Assembly (NCBI GenBank): GCA_035048495.1
Contig: CM068547.1
Coordinates: forward strand, 29,023,913 to 29,087,912
Reading direction: 5' to 3'
Length of the DNA: 64,000 bases
Source of the DNA: Euptelea pleiosperma
Lineage: Eukaryota > Streptophyta > Magnoliopsida > Ranunculales > Eupteleaceae
Part shown: piece after piece, positions 21,516 through 33,334 of the stretch
Numbering within the stretch: the first letter of the stretch is position 1
How the letters are laid out: every line of letters starts with the position of its first letter
Program-made: the position numbers and the translations under genes
The notes under the pieces: generated by a model
Seen by the model: the letters and a program-made list of their open reading frames with translations, nothing else
What the model was told of the DNA's origin: nothing
Database searches by the model: none

Positions 21516-22774
21516 TTTACACCTAAGGATGCACTAAACATATATATTGTTATTGGTGTCTAAGAGTGTCACGTGGCTTATACTATGGTCTATCATCAAT
21601 GTGACAAGCGTTAGTTGTCAAAGATCTACTCCCAACGTAAAAAAGTTGATGAGCTTTATGATCGAAGTGACTGAAATGTCCTATTTCTATGTAAGGGTGA
21701 TTCCATTAATTAAGATGTCACCAATAGTTACTAGCATTGTTGATTGACCATCGCTTGCCGCCTTGCTCACCCTTAAACAAAATCCTGGCTCCGCCACCGA
21801 CCCAACGCCACGACCAAAACTATGGGCTCCACATCTTATTCATCAAATTTAATATCAGAAAGAAAAAGAACAAAATAAACCTTCAATTGATTTTTTCTCT
21901 CTTTTGTATTTGGTTTTAATTTTCTATTTTTCAGATGATTTAGATGTTTTTTAAGATCTTAATGTTTTGAAGTTTGAAGATGCAAGTTAAAGAAAAAAAA
22001 ACTAATTCAACAGGTTGCATATCTCCCTCCATGTGTCGAGGGATGATTGGGGTTCCCCTCAGCTAAGGTGGGTGAGGCAAGCCCAACTGTTTAAACTCAG
22101 ATATTTGGCTGTGTTGGAAACTTTTGGAAATGAAGGATCTTCTATTTGGGTGTCTACATTTTTGTTTTTGCTTATTGAAATGGTTTGCGAACCATATAAG
22201 GGTCTGTTTGGATGTGATGCAATAACTCATTTTTCAGCAAAAAAGGGTCTATTTCGATGTGACGCAATGACTCATTTTTCGGCAAAATATCTATTAAATC
22301 AGATTTGAGCACTACCTTTCTTTTTTGTCTGGGCTGGTGGGATTTTAAAGAGTACACAAATAAGTGGCTGTTTAAAAATAGTTAAAGTTCCAAAAGAGTT
22401 TGTCACAAAATACCAATAAAAAAGAAGCAATATTATTTTTTTAATAAGTTATACAAGTCGGAAATGTGAAGATAACGTTGACTGACAGTGATGGGGCTCA
22501 AACCCCCTTTATTTCTTTTTTTTTTCCTCTCTCTTTTGGTTGGTATGTCATCCATCGTGCGGTCTCGAGATGGCGATTGTCTCGATTCATGAATCTCCCA
22601 GTTCGAGAAGACGATCGAGCCATTTCTTATGAGTCTTTTTCAAATTTGGAACTCTTTATCAAAGCGATAAAGACTCCTTGAATTTTGTCTTAGTGTAGGC
22701 TAGTAGTTGAAGGAGCAATACCCAATTTCTTATTATGTCTAGAGGGAGGAGAGCCAACTTATACGGGGATTCTT

Positions 22775-22880
22775 TGTTTCTTTGCTTTTTGATAAGTAGA
22801 TACTTTATTGAGAGATGAAACTGACAAAACAAGCCAACCATAGACGTCGAGACGCCTTCTTTATGACCTGGCACCCATCA
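22775..22880 (-). mobile_element. LINE 3' end, antisense
   Basis: The plus strand reads CTTTTTGATAAGTAGATACTTTATTGAG, the same end signature as at 18645 and 20750, followed by unrelated 3' UTR. Similar isolated T-run plus TGATAAGTAG words lie near 28703 and 32472. Confidence 0.45.
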
Positions 22881-22904
22881 AGGTTTCAAATTCTCTGTTG
22901 TAAT

Positions 22905-23103
22905 GTCCACGTAACGTTACTGTTATAATGAGTCACATCAGTCACATCCGAGTCACAATGGTTAGAATATCATTTTTTTTTTAAAATGACCTTGATAAAG
23001 GTGAAAAAAAAAGTTTTCTTTTTCGGATTTGTGTTTTATTTTTGAAATAACATAATGGGGTTGGGGCATTACCTATTACAATGACCGTTTTTTAAACCAT
23101 GGT
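22905..23103. mobile_element. Family A element, shortened
   Basis: It keeps ACGTTACTGTTATAATGAGT on the left and ATTACAATGACCGTTTTTTA then AACCATGG on the right, but the middle is much reduced compared with the other copies. Confidence 0.45.
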
Positions 23104-23359
23104 ACCAATATATCAGTCCAGTCCAAGCCTCAATATTTAATTTTCAACATACCATTTTGTGTCAAATCTCAACCATTGGATGTATTTCAATCGTTTACAC
23201 ATCTATAAAAACTTGGATGTTGGGATCAGTAGGGATTTCAATTGCAACATGACATCTATTTAATGATATAGAGCATTACAAGAGTCTAACAAAGGAAATA
23301 ACTCATAATCAAATCCAATCTAATCTTAATTGATACTTATCAACTTTAGTAAAGATACG

Positions 23360-23582
23360 GTGCATCTTGTACATGGTAGTTCATGGTACTTGGCGCATTG
23401 CGAGATTTATCAGTAGCAAAATAAAAGTTGTGCTTAGATTCCGATGTTTTTTAGTTCGTTTTGTTCTGGGGTTCTTGCTTTTAGTAGGTCATCTCGATAT
23501 AGATGGCTTCCTTTGTAATTTCCTTGGCGCTTTTGCCTTCAATAAACTCTACAATTAAAAATAAAAAATAAAAAAAATTGGA
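23360..23582 (+). mobile_element. LINE 3' end with A-rich tail
   Basis: It has TTTTGTTCTGGGGTTCTTGC, GGCTTCCTTTGTAATTTCC, then CAATAAACTCTACAATT and an A-rich tail to about 23582. This order, ending with a poly(A)-like tail, is typical of plant L1-type 3' UTRs. Any coding part is missing. Confidence 0.5.
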
Positions 23583-23998
23583 GACTTAGTACATATAATA
23601 TATTATATTAAGGTTAAGTTGAAGAGCAAAACTCTCATATAAACAAAACATGATACAAGAGAGCAGCTCCTTTTCACAATTGAACACCCTGTGTCAATTC
23701 TATGGCTAGCAATAGAATCAACAAATGAGACTGTATTGGGAAAAACTAGAAGGTCTTATAGTCATCACCCTCACCTCCTAGCTAAAACCTTCTCCATCCT
23801 TTCTGTTCAACCTAGGTCTAACATACACTTGGGTTAATGGATGAAAATGGGTGTTGAAAAGAGGTCATGAAATGAACGTGGGTTTCTCTAGTTTCTTTGT
23901 TACCTCCTATTCTCCAAACATATAAGTCCCCTTTTATTTATTTATTCATGTAGCATGTACCTCAATATGGCACATGTGAAATCCTAGTCATGATTTAC
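23583..23998. other. 3' flank of the NPF gene (its 3' UTR lies here)
   Basis: The transporter gene on the minus strand ends at 23999, so its 3' UTR and poly(A) site must fall within this stretch. I see no other gene and no clear element boundary. Confidence 0.5.
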
Positions 23999-26900
23999 TT
24001 AGACTCTCTGGTTCTCGAGCTCGACGACATCATTATCGGTATCGGTATCGCTATCACTGCTTCTGTATTTTCCCTCCAATTTGATATACTTGTACCACTT
24101 CGCGCATACCACGTAAACGGCTAAGTCGACGGTGGTTAAAGCCGCTAAGAGGAAGAAAAACCTGTCTAGATGACCCATATTAAGGTTTCCAGGGATCCAT
24201 CCAGGCATACTACCTTTAGCTGAGACCTTCATGACAATGCTCACAAGCAAGCTACTCACATAGTTCCCTAGTGAAATCGACGTCATGCAAAGTGCGCTTC
24301 CGAAGCTCTTCAATCCGTCCGGTGCTTGATCATTGAAGAATTCCAATTGACCCACATACATGAATACTTCAGAGGCTCCTATGAATACATACTGAGGTAT
24401 CTGCCAGAAGATGCTCATCGAGCTAGAACCCTCGCACTTGGTGCAATCTTTATTCGCATACTTTAGTCTATAACACTCGACAATTCCTGCCGAAATCATC
24501 GCCGTTATCGCTATAACAAGCCCAATTCCCATTCTCTGAAGCTCAGTAAGACCTTTTGACTTTGTGTTTCTTAGTCTGCAAATAAGGGGATCAAGAACTC
24601 TTCTGTAAATGAATATGAAGGCTGCTACACTGAGAATGTCGAAGCTCGACATGCTTGCGGGGGGAATTCGAAAGTTCGAAATAGTAGTTTTCATTGTCGC
24701 GCCTTGTTCGACAAAGAGGGAAGCCATTTGAGTGAAGACTACAGAGTAGAGTATTGTGCAGAGCCAGATTGGAAGAAGTCTCAATATACATTTCACTTCT
24801 TCGACTTGTGTTATTGTGCAGAGTCGCCATGGGCTGTGAAGACCCTCATCGTGTCGGGTGAAGTCCGTCGAGGTGATAACTGCCGCTCTATCCAAGAATC
24901 TAGTATGATACACAAGCATATCAGTTAGTGGTAACATTTACAAAATATTTTATTCGGGGACAAAGTTAACCCATTATTAATATCAGAGATGGGCCTAATC
25001 CTATAAATAGTCCAAAATTAGGCCCACTAACTTTAAAGGTCCTTAAAAATCAGGTGGTTTCTTACGTGGGATCCACTTCCCTACATGTGAATCACGTATG
25101 CAGATATTTAAGGACAGTAGGCCCCTCCTTGGGGTCTACTTGATGACGACATTGGATTTCTTCTCGTAAAATAATATTTAGAAAGGGAATGCATGAATGC
25201 AATCCAAGTCATTACAAAACAAGATGTTTGTACATATGCTCATTGATCTCGACCATTTAAAAATCGCATCAATCGGATGATCCTAACCTCTCCGTCCGTT
25301 TAGAAGGTTCACTTATCGGATGGTTCTGATCGTCATATGAACTTTTTTTTTTTTTTTGGATAAATAAATATAGATAAGGAAGTGTATATAAAGCTATAAC
25401 TTACTTAAAACCTTGTGTATGGAGCATCTTTCTACCGCCATTGATGGCGCATTCCTTTCCATCCACTTCATATAGATCCTCGCCACCTGGCGGTACCTCG
25501 ACCCTCCATTTCTTTGATGCGGCGGCGACCACTTGGCAAAACCTAGAGAGAGGGTTGCCACTTGGTTTGAAGTACCTGTACCTTGGGGTCCCAGCAAGAA
25601 ACAAGACCAATGCTACAAAGGCAGACCCAGCAGAAGCCCAAAATCCAAGGGCCCACAGTCCTTCATCCTCAAAGTAACCCAGTATGGTATTTGAAAAGAG
25701 GGACCCAAGGTTCAAAGCCAGGTAGAAGTAGCTAAAGAAGGAGACTTTAGAGAGTCCTTCCTTGGAGTCCTCTTCGTCGAATTGATCAGCCCCAAATGTA
25801 GCAATATTTGGTTGGTACCCTCCATTTCCAAGCGCAATCAGGTAGATTGAGAGGTAAAACAGCCCCATCTCGAACATTGAATGGGGCCCACATGGTGTTT
25901 GCCCGTCCCCACAACCATTTGGTTTCACTAAAAACCGGTACGTCGATAAGGATAAAGATATCAAACCCTGTCGACAAACAGATCCCCAAGTACAATTAGG
26001 CAAGGAAATGTGAGAATTTTTTTTGTCCAGTGATCCTGCCATTCTTCACTATTAAGGGTAACTACAGTCAAGGTCCACTTTAACCCGGGGCAGGTGGCAC
26101 TTAACTAGAAGTGCCAGAATGCCATGGATCCAAAAAGTATGCAGGATCAAAGACAATGAGGATTGAGACCCAACATTTAATGGGCCCTAAAAAAGTCAAT
26201 ATGATTGGATGATCTCAACCATTCAATTTAACTCTATTCCTTTGAACTTGGACACAACACAAGGCATTTTGATTAGAAAATACACGTGGAGATATTTTGC
26301 CAAGGACAAACATTTTTGTGTACAAAGAACTTAGACACTAGGTACGTAGGGCGATCAACAAAAAGTTTTCTAGAAAAATGATTTATATATTAGAAAGTGT
26401 TGATTTAGAAAATACGTTTTATGACAATTATATGTAATAATGATTTCTAAAAAAAACTTATTCAAGGCAGCCATACAGAACCTAATAGGAAAATACAGCC
26501 AATTCAACAAGGGTGTGTTCTAGTCCAACTAGGTCTCTTCGGTAGGAATTCATTTCCCTACTCGACTGTAGGACCGACATTCTTGTCGCGGAATAAGACA
26601 ATGCGATGGCTTTGTCGAGTTTCCGACAATGCAATGGCTTTCTTTAGTTGAGTCAACTCACCATTGACTCAACTAAGACCAAAGAAATGCATCGCTTGAA
26701 CCGAGTCTTGAGCATAGTTAGCAATTCGGAGTGCGGCAAAATATGGCACGGGAAATGTTTGAGTATTATTCGGGTTTATTATTTAAAAATACATTAAAAA
26801 ATTTGGCCGGTTCATGAATAATTTGTGCGGTTCGTGAATAATTCGAGAATTCACTAACTATGATCTTAATAACTAGGAAAAAAAAGGGATGGGGTTACTT

Positions 26901-29550
26901 ACTATGACAAAGATGACCTGAAAGACTGCACAAGTCTTGTATCGGCCCCAGTATGAATCGCTGAGGAACGCACCGACGAGGGAGAAGATGTAAACAGTTC
27001 CCGTCCATTTGCTGACGTTGTTTGCCGCGTCGGCATTGTCTTGTTGTAGCACCCTCGTCAAGAACAGAACCAAGTTCACCCCGACTCCGAAGAACGCGAG
27101 TGTAGCCAGACCCTGATTCACTGTTTGATTAACAAAAAAACAAAATTTAGGGTTTAGTTCCGAAAGTAGATTCGGAATCGAAAAAAAAATAATAATGATT
27201 TCGAATAGGCATGAGTGATCAAATGAAATAAAGCAGCTCGATAAGATCCCATACATATACCAAGCATGATCTAGGGACCACGGAGAGATCGATCCACATG
27301 GGGGACACCCCACAGGCATGGATGGAACTCTAAAAATTTGATTTCCTAGCCAAAGATATTTATCAGGCCAAAAACAGTCCAATTTCGTGATCGAAATATA
27401 AGAAGCCAAAAATAGTCCAATTTTGAAGATCTTAAGGGCATGTTATGGTTCTGGTTTTGTCCGTGCCCTAGCCCTGTTAAGTGTCGACACTAAGGGGGCG
27501 TTTGGGGACGAGAAGTAAAAGCACTTCTACTTGTAGTAGAAGTTACCAGTTGATTTTTACCTCCAAAAAAAGACATAGAATTTCTCTTAGAAGTTAAAAG
27601 CTAAAAAATTAAGCTTCTGTTTTGAGTTAGTTTTCAACTTTTCAAATGTTAAAATATGAAACAGGTCCAAACTAATTTTTTTTACTTTTTGACTTATAAA
27701 AGTCAATAAGTTACTTATTTTGTGTTGCCAAACGGCTCAGTTTAACTGTCTTTTAGAATAGATGAATTTAAAACTAAAAAGAACCCAAATGGTGGGAGGA
27801 TCCAACTCATATTAGATGTAAAGGCCCGCAGAGGGCTAGGTCTAACCAGCTAGACTAAACCCTGCATCTAAACGACCCCCTAAGCAATCACATGTATACC
27901 ATGTATATCATACACGACATGTATCACCGTCAGTGATATAAGTAAACCATCAGACCGACCGTACGGTGATCATGAATGGTTGATGAAAAGCCACCTATGC
28001 AAAGTCAACATCTAAGCTTTTCTCACAAAGAAGGACAAAAAAGAAAACAAGGACAAATGGAAGATAGATTAACCAGACACGTGTCCTAACGTCCTTTATT
28101 ACTACTGATAAAACCATGTTAAGACTAAAACCCCAGCTTTTCACTAAGAAAAAGGAGACAAAATTAAAAATGGTAAAAAAAAAAAAGATTTCTTGATCCA
28201 TGTGGTGTCTCTCTCTCTCTCTCTCTCATGGAGGGTGACAACGTTCCTGTCGTCTAGCTGGCTTGAAGCCAAGCATGAAGCAACGCATCAACAAATGTTC
28301 ATATGGATGACACATGTACCCTCTTGTCTCCCAAAAATTACCAAACTGTCCTCCTAGAATTTATGGAGTTGCACATATGCAACCCTGCAACGCTTTAATG
28401 GAGTTGCACATATGCAACAAGAAAAACTGCCTTGGAAACCACACAATTTAATTAAATTATGTATTTTTTTTCTTGTCTTTTGTGGGTTGCATCTGTGCAA
28501 CTCCATTAAGGGGTTGCTTGTTATAAAAAAGCTAACATAAAAGAAAAAGAAAAAGTGCGTTAAGTTTAAGCAGAAAATAAGCTAAACCCATTGGCCTGTT
28601 TGGAAACCCAAAAATTGGGACCACTCCTGATCAGTCCAGGTCTGGTCCTTGTGGGATATCTGCTTTTTCAGATTTTTGCCTTTAAAACAAGACCAAAGTT
28701 GATTTTTTGATAAGTAGTTACAACATGATTTTTTGAACTGGTTATTCCGGGCCGGGATGGATTTAGACCATGAAAACAAGAGATTTCTATACGCATGTAT
28801 ACTTGGACAGGCAAACCAAACAGCTGACTACTGGTTACTATTAAAGAAAAACGAAGATACGCTTATCACACGCCCTTGCCTACTCTACCCTCTTTGCCTC
28901 TTTAAGAAATTCAAGTCGGATGGTTGAAAACGATTACTTAAGAAACAATTTTTTAATATATTTATATTTTCTACTTTTGCTGAAAATTTGGAGATTACCA
29001 AGTATCAGAATTCCAGCAAACCAGCGTCCAGTTTTTGCTCGAATCGCAGGGCGGCCATGCAGATCAATAGTCCCGTCCAGAGTGCATTCCTGTTGCTCTT
29101 CTTTGATCTTCTTCTCTTCCCCTTCTCCTAATTCCTTGGCCTTACTCTGCAAAAAATAAAAAAAAGGAATTAATTAACAGTAATAATCATTGTTTAATCA
29201 AATTATACTGCATGTTTCCAAAAAGAAACCTGTTGTACCAATGCATGCACGCATCCCAAGTGTATCAGTAAAAAAATTGACAGAAACAGACATGCAAGCT
29301 TCTATAAACAGCAAACACAAACCTGATTTCAAAATCAGACAACACAAAAAGGGAGGAGCAATCAAGAAAAGATCAAAAAATAGTATAAAATTGATGTTTG
29401 AGAGTTCGGATTGAGTCTAAAGAAGAGATAATTAAAGAGACTGTCATAATTCCTATAAAAAGGATCAATAGAAAAGAAGAAAGCTTATGGTACGAGATGA
29501 TGATGAGAGGCATCAGTACTAACCCCCATGGACACCTCAAAACTTGCCAT
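23999..29550 (-). CDS. NPF7.3: NRT1/PTR family transporter, NPF7.3 (NRT1.5)-like, complete
   Basis: Exons in transcript order: 29550-29524, 29146-28999, 27120-26903, 25967-25405, 24899-23999. All borders are GT/AG and the phases fit, giving 618 residues; Arabidopsis NPF7.3 has about 614. Visible blocks: [153 protein letters not shown], with an acidic C-terminal tail. The family has 12 membrane segments; NPF7.3 in Arabidopsis sits in the root pericycle plasma membrane and loads nitrate, with K+/H+ exchange also reported, into the xylem. The ExxE(K/R) proton-coupling motif of most family members is absent here, as in NPF7.3. NPF7.2 is the close alternative. Confidence 0.93.
27490..27735. mobile_element. 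hAT-like MITE in the NPF intron
   Basis: It starts GGGGGCGTTTGGGG and ends GTTGCCAAACGGC, an imperfect inverted pair of the kind seen in plant hAT elements. Its interior (GTTAAAAGCTAAAAAATTAA, TTGACTTATAAAAGTCAATA) matches the copy at 45703-45950. No clear 8 bp duplication. It lies in the 1.9 kb intron between coding exons 2 and 3. Confidence 0.55.
28205..28530. repeat. CT microsatellite and GTTGCACATATGCAAC repeats in the NPF intron
   Basis: A short (CT)n run lies at 28208-28228. At 28360-28530 the word GAGTTGCACATATGCAAC occurs twice directly (near 28369 and 28411) and once inverted (GTTGCATCTGTGCAACTCC near 28486), the inverted pair sharing AATGGAGTTGCA / TGCAACTCCATT. This looks like a small palindromic insertion; no function is implied. 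Confidence 0.55.
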
Positions 29551-29760
29551 TGATGGTCTTGAGAAGGAAATATTAAAAGCAAAGAGGAGAGAAGAAAAGG
29601 TGATGGAGATGGTGGTGAAGGAAAGAAGAGAAAGAAGAGTTGGAGAAAGAAGGGGAAGGAGTGAAGTGAATATATAGAGGTGAAAGGGTTGAGTGGACGG
29701 TGGAGATTTGATGAGTATAAATAAGAAGGACCCACATGGCCAATATATCCAAAATAATAT
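29551..29760 (-). promoter_or_regulatory. NPF7.3-like core promoter and 5' leader
   Basis: Upstream of the ATG at 29550 (minus strand) is a pyrimidine-rich leader with CTCTTCTTTCTCTTC-type runs. A TATATA word at 29671-29677 on the minus strand lies about 120 bp from the ATG, and a second TATA-like word (TTATTTATAC) lies at 29714-29723. Either could set the start; the first fits a leader of about 90 bp. Confidence 0.5.
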
Positions 29761-29980
29761 TAGATGCAAACAAAGGTGGAAAATTTTAATTTATGGATGC
29801 TTTTGTTGTATAAATGGGTCATAGGTAATTGAATGAAGGTCCCTTTCAAATATCCACATTGTCTCTCATTATGTTGATTAGATATTGGCAGATTCAAAAC
29901 TACCCTTTAATGCTTTCTTAGTGTATATGACTCTTGACTCATCAGAATTACTCTTGGGTTCATGAGCTCAATCCTAAATA

Positions 29981-30563
29981 ACCCTAATTTTTTCTATACC
30001 TAGTTTTTATGGGGTGGGTGTTTTTTTTTTTTTTTTTTTGAACCTTAGAAAAATCTCAATTCCTCCAATTTTACACGATTTTAACATCATTATACGTCTT
30101 ATCCCAACGATATGCGATCATCTGCAGGAATACCCTAACTTTGCTTCTACCTAGTTTTAAGGTTTTTTTTTTATATAGAACCTTAAAAATAAAAATCTCA
30201 ATTCCTCTAATTTTACACTATTTTATCATCATCATCATAAGTCTTATCCCAACGATATGTAGTCGACTACAGGAATACCCTAATTTTTCTTATACCTAGT
30301 TTTAAGTTTTTTTATTAAAGAACCATAAAAAAAATCTCAATTCCTCTAATTTTACACGATTTATCATCCTAATCGTCATAAGTCTTATCCCAATGATATG
30401 CAGTTGACTGCAAGAATACCCTAATTTTTCTTATACCTAGTTTTAAGTTTTTTTTTAAGAACCATAAGAAAAATCTCAATTCCTTTAATTTTACACGATT
30501 TTATCATCATAATCGTCATCATCATAAGTCTTATCCCAATGATACATAGACGTCTGCAGGAAT
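29981..30563. repeat. Tandem repeat, four units of ~145 bp, upstream of NPF7.3-like gene
   Basis: Unit starts (ACCCTAAYTTT) are at 29981, 30132, 30277 and 30418, with the fourth ending near 30563. Each unit holds CTATACCTAGTTTTAAG, a T-run, AACCNTAAAAAAATCTCAAT, CCTCTAATTTTACACGATTT, CATAAGTCTTATCCCAACGA and GGAATACC. Differences between units are mainly in T-run length and ATC repeats. The array lies roughly 430-1,010 bp upstream of the transporter's start codon. Confidence 0.85.
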
Positions 30564-30942
30564 ATTGGTCTTACATTAAATTCTAACTAACAAGTAGAAT
30601 TTTGTCAAATTGAAAAAATAAAATGGAATTAGTCAAAGAGAAGTTATCAATAAAAGAATAAAAGAATAAAAGAATTAATTATCTCCACATATTTTTATGA
30701 TTGCATCCAACATCTTTAACTTTTCTTCAATTATTAAGTAGCATAGATTCCAAGTATAATTTGTTCAAATTTTTCTTGGAGCTAAATTATTTTCACTTTC
30801 CTTATTTTTTGTCCCTCAAGTTGGCTATAAGACATTCTTCCATGTATGCTAATATGCCAGTTTACTTTTTTTTTTTTCATCCCTAGTATATATTCCTAGG
30901 TGTCTTTATAAAGCATATTATTTATATTTATTTTTTATTATA

Positions 30943-30943
<1 letters not shown>

Positions 30944-30994
<51 letters not shown>
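30944..30994. repeat. (AAT)n microsatellite
   Basis: About 16 uninterrupted AAT/ATA trinucleotide units in an AT-rich spacer. Confidence 0.95.
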
Positions 30995-30996
<2 letters not shown>

Positions 30997-32510
30997 TGAC
31001 TAATTAAGTTAAATATACGGCGAAACTAGCACGATTTTTGAAGCTACTACGTCCTTCTCGATCGATAAAAAAGGAGGTATCGTTTTTTTTTTTACAGTTG
31101 ATTGTCCTTTTTGCTTATTCCGGATGCAACTGGTGCAAGCAGCAACTGGTACAAGCTCTTGCTAGTGACAATGATGTCATTAAAATACCTAAACACTGAC
31201 TAATAATGAAAGTAGATGCCTGATTAGGGTGCATCCAGTCCAGTTCGATCCTTAGCACCTGCCGATAATTAATTGTGACATAATTCCATCGACGGAAAGT
31301 CGCGGAATGGTGGTTTTTCGTTGAAATATTTCATGCACGATCGTGACAAAATAAGATAAAACATTGTGTGGTTTAATACGTTAGATTCCCTAGTCGGATA
31401 CCCACGCTGAGACATGTGCTTGCTTGAATTTAAGGTTTTTCGGTCTTTATTGGTACGTAAATGACAAATATTTATGTCGTTTTGAACGATTATCCATGAA
31501 AGCCACTGGCATCCTCCGGTAACGATTATCCGGGACAATTGCACTTGGACTCTTACTCGAGTCCAAGAACCAGCATGTGTCGACAAATCCTGGATATGTG
31601 CTAATTACCAATTTTGCTGATCATTTCCTCTGATAAGCTTTAATCTCTCTAACATATCTTCAGTGAAGTCAATGATCAAGACAAACAAAAAAAATGTTTA
31701 TTAACCTTAAAAAATATATAAAAATCATTTCTGGGTATAATTAAAAAAAAGGGCTCCTTCTTTGTAGCATATGAATCTTGTGATTCACAGAGTTCGAACA
31801 TGTTGACGTAAGCGACACGATCGTCGGTTGTATTGCATCAACATGATTTAAACACCATGGATCATAGGATCCTTAGTGTTGGAATCTGCAAGACCTCTTT
31901 AATAAAGCAATTCTTGAGTATATTTTTGTTTTCATATTAAAATTTATTAAGCTGCCCGTATTCACGATGTATCGTGCGCTGGTTGGATTTTCTATTAATT
32001 TTGTGAGGTTTCGGGTTTCAAAAGTTAAGGGACATTTTGGCATTTTCTTTTTTTTCTTCACATTTTTTTCTTTGTGCTTTCCCTAGAAAATGCCCCTTTT
32101 TCGGGATAGAATAGGTTCTGAGGTGGGTTATCCCTATTACTGTTCAAATACTGGATAAGTTATTATCCAAGATTTATTTTATCCAGGACATAACTATCCC
32201 TCCACCCAAACACCCCCTAATTCGATCCCCCACATGCACTATCCACCTAAACAACCACTGACTCTCGCCTCCCTTTGATATAAAAAATCAAAAGCAAAAT
32301 GTTAAAAAAAATTTACTCTCTCTCTCTCTCTCTCTTAACGTCTCTATCTAGTTTTTTTTTTTTTTTTTTTGCAGTTCATGACTTAATAAAAATTTCTTCT
32401 CTCAAAATCAATACTTTTAAGGGGCTTTTTGAGATTTCGTTATCACTTGGGGTTTAGAAGGGTCATTGGTATTTTTTTTTGATAGGTAAGACTGTTTTTT
32501 AAAGAGATCA
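30995..32510. other. Intergenic spacer, nothing recognised
   Basis: AT-rich DNA with a GCAACTGGTGCAAGCAGC direct repeat at 31126-31155, a (TC)n run at 32316-32334 and T runs near 32352. The longest frames have no recognisable composition or motif. Confidence 0.5.
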
Positions 32511-32518
32511 GTAACTTG

Positions 32519-32690
32519 GTGAAGGCGGATTTTGAACCCAAGTCTATGATATCATCACCCACAAACTTTACCAATTGAGCAAGTTGGCACCTACTTGAGG
32601 GGACCGGCGGATTTTGAACCCGAGGCTATGATATCATCACCCACAAATTTTAGCAATTGAGCAAGTTGGCACCTTCTTGAGGGACCGTTG
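32519..32690 (-). mobile_element. Two tRNA-like SINE heads in tandem
   Basis: On the minus strand each ~75 bp unit reads GGTGCCAACTTGCTCAATTG, then GTGGGTGATGATATCATAGA, then GGGTTCAAAATCCGCC. TTGCTCAATTGG fits a pol III A box and GGGTTCAAAATCC a B box, about 35 bases apart as in tRNA-derived SINEs. The units lie at about 32519-32597 and 32604-32685 and differ at a few sites. This is not a functional tRNA: no cloverleaf acceptor pairing is apparent. A T-run and TGATAGGTAAG word precede it at 32472. Confidence 0.65.
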
Positions 32691-33015
32691 GTATTGCGGG
32701 GTTTTTTGAGATTTATTAAAGTAGACGCTTCTTTCATAAAAAAAAAAAAAGATAAAAAATATTAGGAAAACCATGGAAAATGAGGTTCAGTTTGATCCCA
32801 CTTTAGACCCACAGAGGAAAATTTTCTGATGTTTCAATGTAACATCAAAATTCCCGATGTATTTTTGGAATATTCTCTTGTCAAATCATGTGCCTCGTCA
32901 AGTATAGCTGGCGAGGTGATTCATGAGGCCTGTAATCATGTGCCTCCTCAAGTATAGTTCAGATCATGCGAACTTTTTTGGTTAACTTTTGTTGGTCATG
33001 GGACCGGTCCGACTC

Positions 33016-33247
33016 TAAAAGAAAAGAGTATTGTTACCACACGGATAACTGAACAAAAAATATGTATGGTTGAGGCTATTGACCACTAGATTCCAAAGAT
33101 TTACAATCCATGAGGCAACAACTGTAAAATATATAGTAAAATAGTTGTTGCCTTGTGGACCCTAGATCTCTTGAATTCAACAGTCAAAGGCCTCAACTGG
33201 ACATATTTTTGTCCGGATAACCGTGTGGTAGCACGACTCTTTTCTTT
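33016..33247. mobile_element. Palindromic MITE with ~100 bp inverted arms
   Basis: The left end AAAAGAAAAGAGTATTGTTA then CCACACGGATAACTG is mirrored by CGGATAACCGTGTGG then TAGCACGACTCTTTTCTTTT on the right. Inner arms TTGAGGCTATTGACCACTAG / AGTCAAAGGCCTCAACTGGA continue the palindrome to a centre near 33135. No frame. A partial relative is at 33335-33460. Confidence 0.7.
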
Positions 33248-33334
33248 TGTGACCGATAAAAGAAATAGAAAAAAAGAAATACCTATTGAGACTTGAGAGT
33301 AGGTCAGTCTAGATTTTTTATATTTTTTTTATCG

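Larger units (their letters stand above)
19795..22075. repeat. Segmental tandem duplication, copy 2
   Basis: This is the downstream partner of 17716-19665. It is longer mainly because a ~330 bp block at 21187-21515 interrupts the family B half-element at a point that is intact in copy 1. Copy 1 in turn has a C/G-rich run (18422-18434) not seen here. Confidence 0.8.

Noticed and set aside
24591..24928. Overlapping frames on both strands within the last transporter exon
   Set aside because: They are shadows of the 312-codon transporter frame, which matches NPF7 proteins over its whole length.
29373..29773. Minus-strand frames of 94-120 codons upstream of the NPF start
   Set aside because: They overlap the promoter, leader and first intron of the transporter; the Ser/Pro/Phe-rich peptides come from pyrimidine-rich leader sequence.
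29973..30563. CRISPR-like array from regular ~145 bp repeats
   Set aside because: Units are long, contiguous and diverged with no short unique spacers, and the DNA is a plant nuclear sequence.
32519..32690. Possible tRNA gene
   Set aside because: A- and B-box-like words are present, but no acceptor stem or full cloverleaf pairing is apparent and the unit is duplicated; a SINE head fits better.
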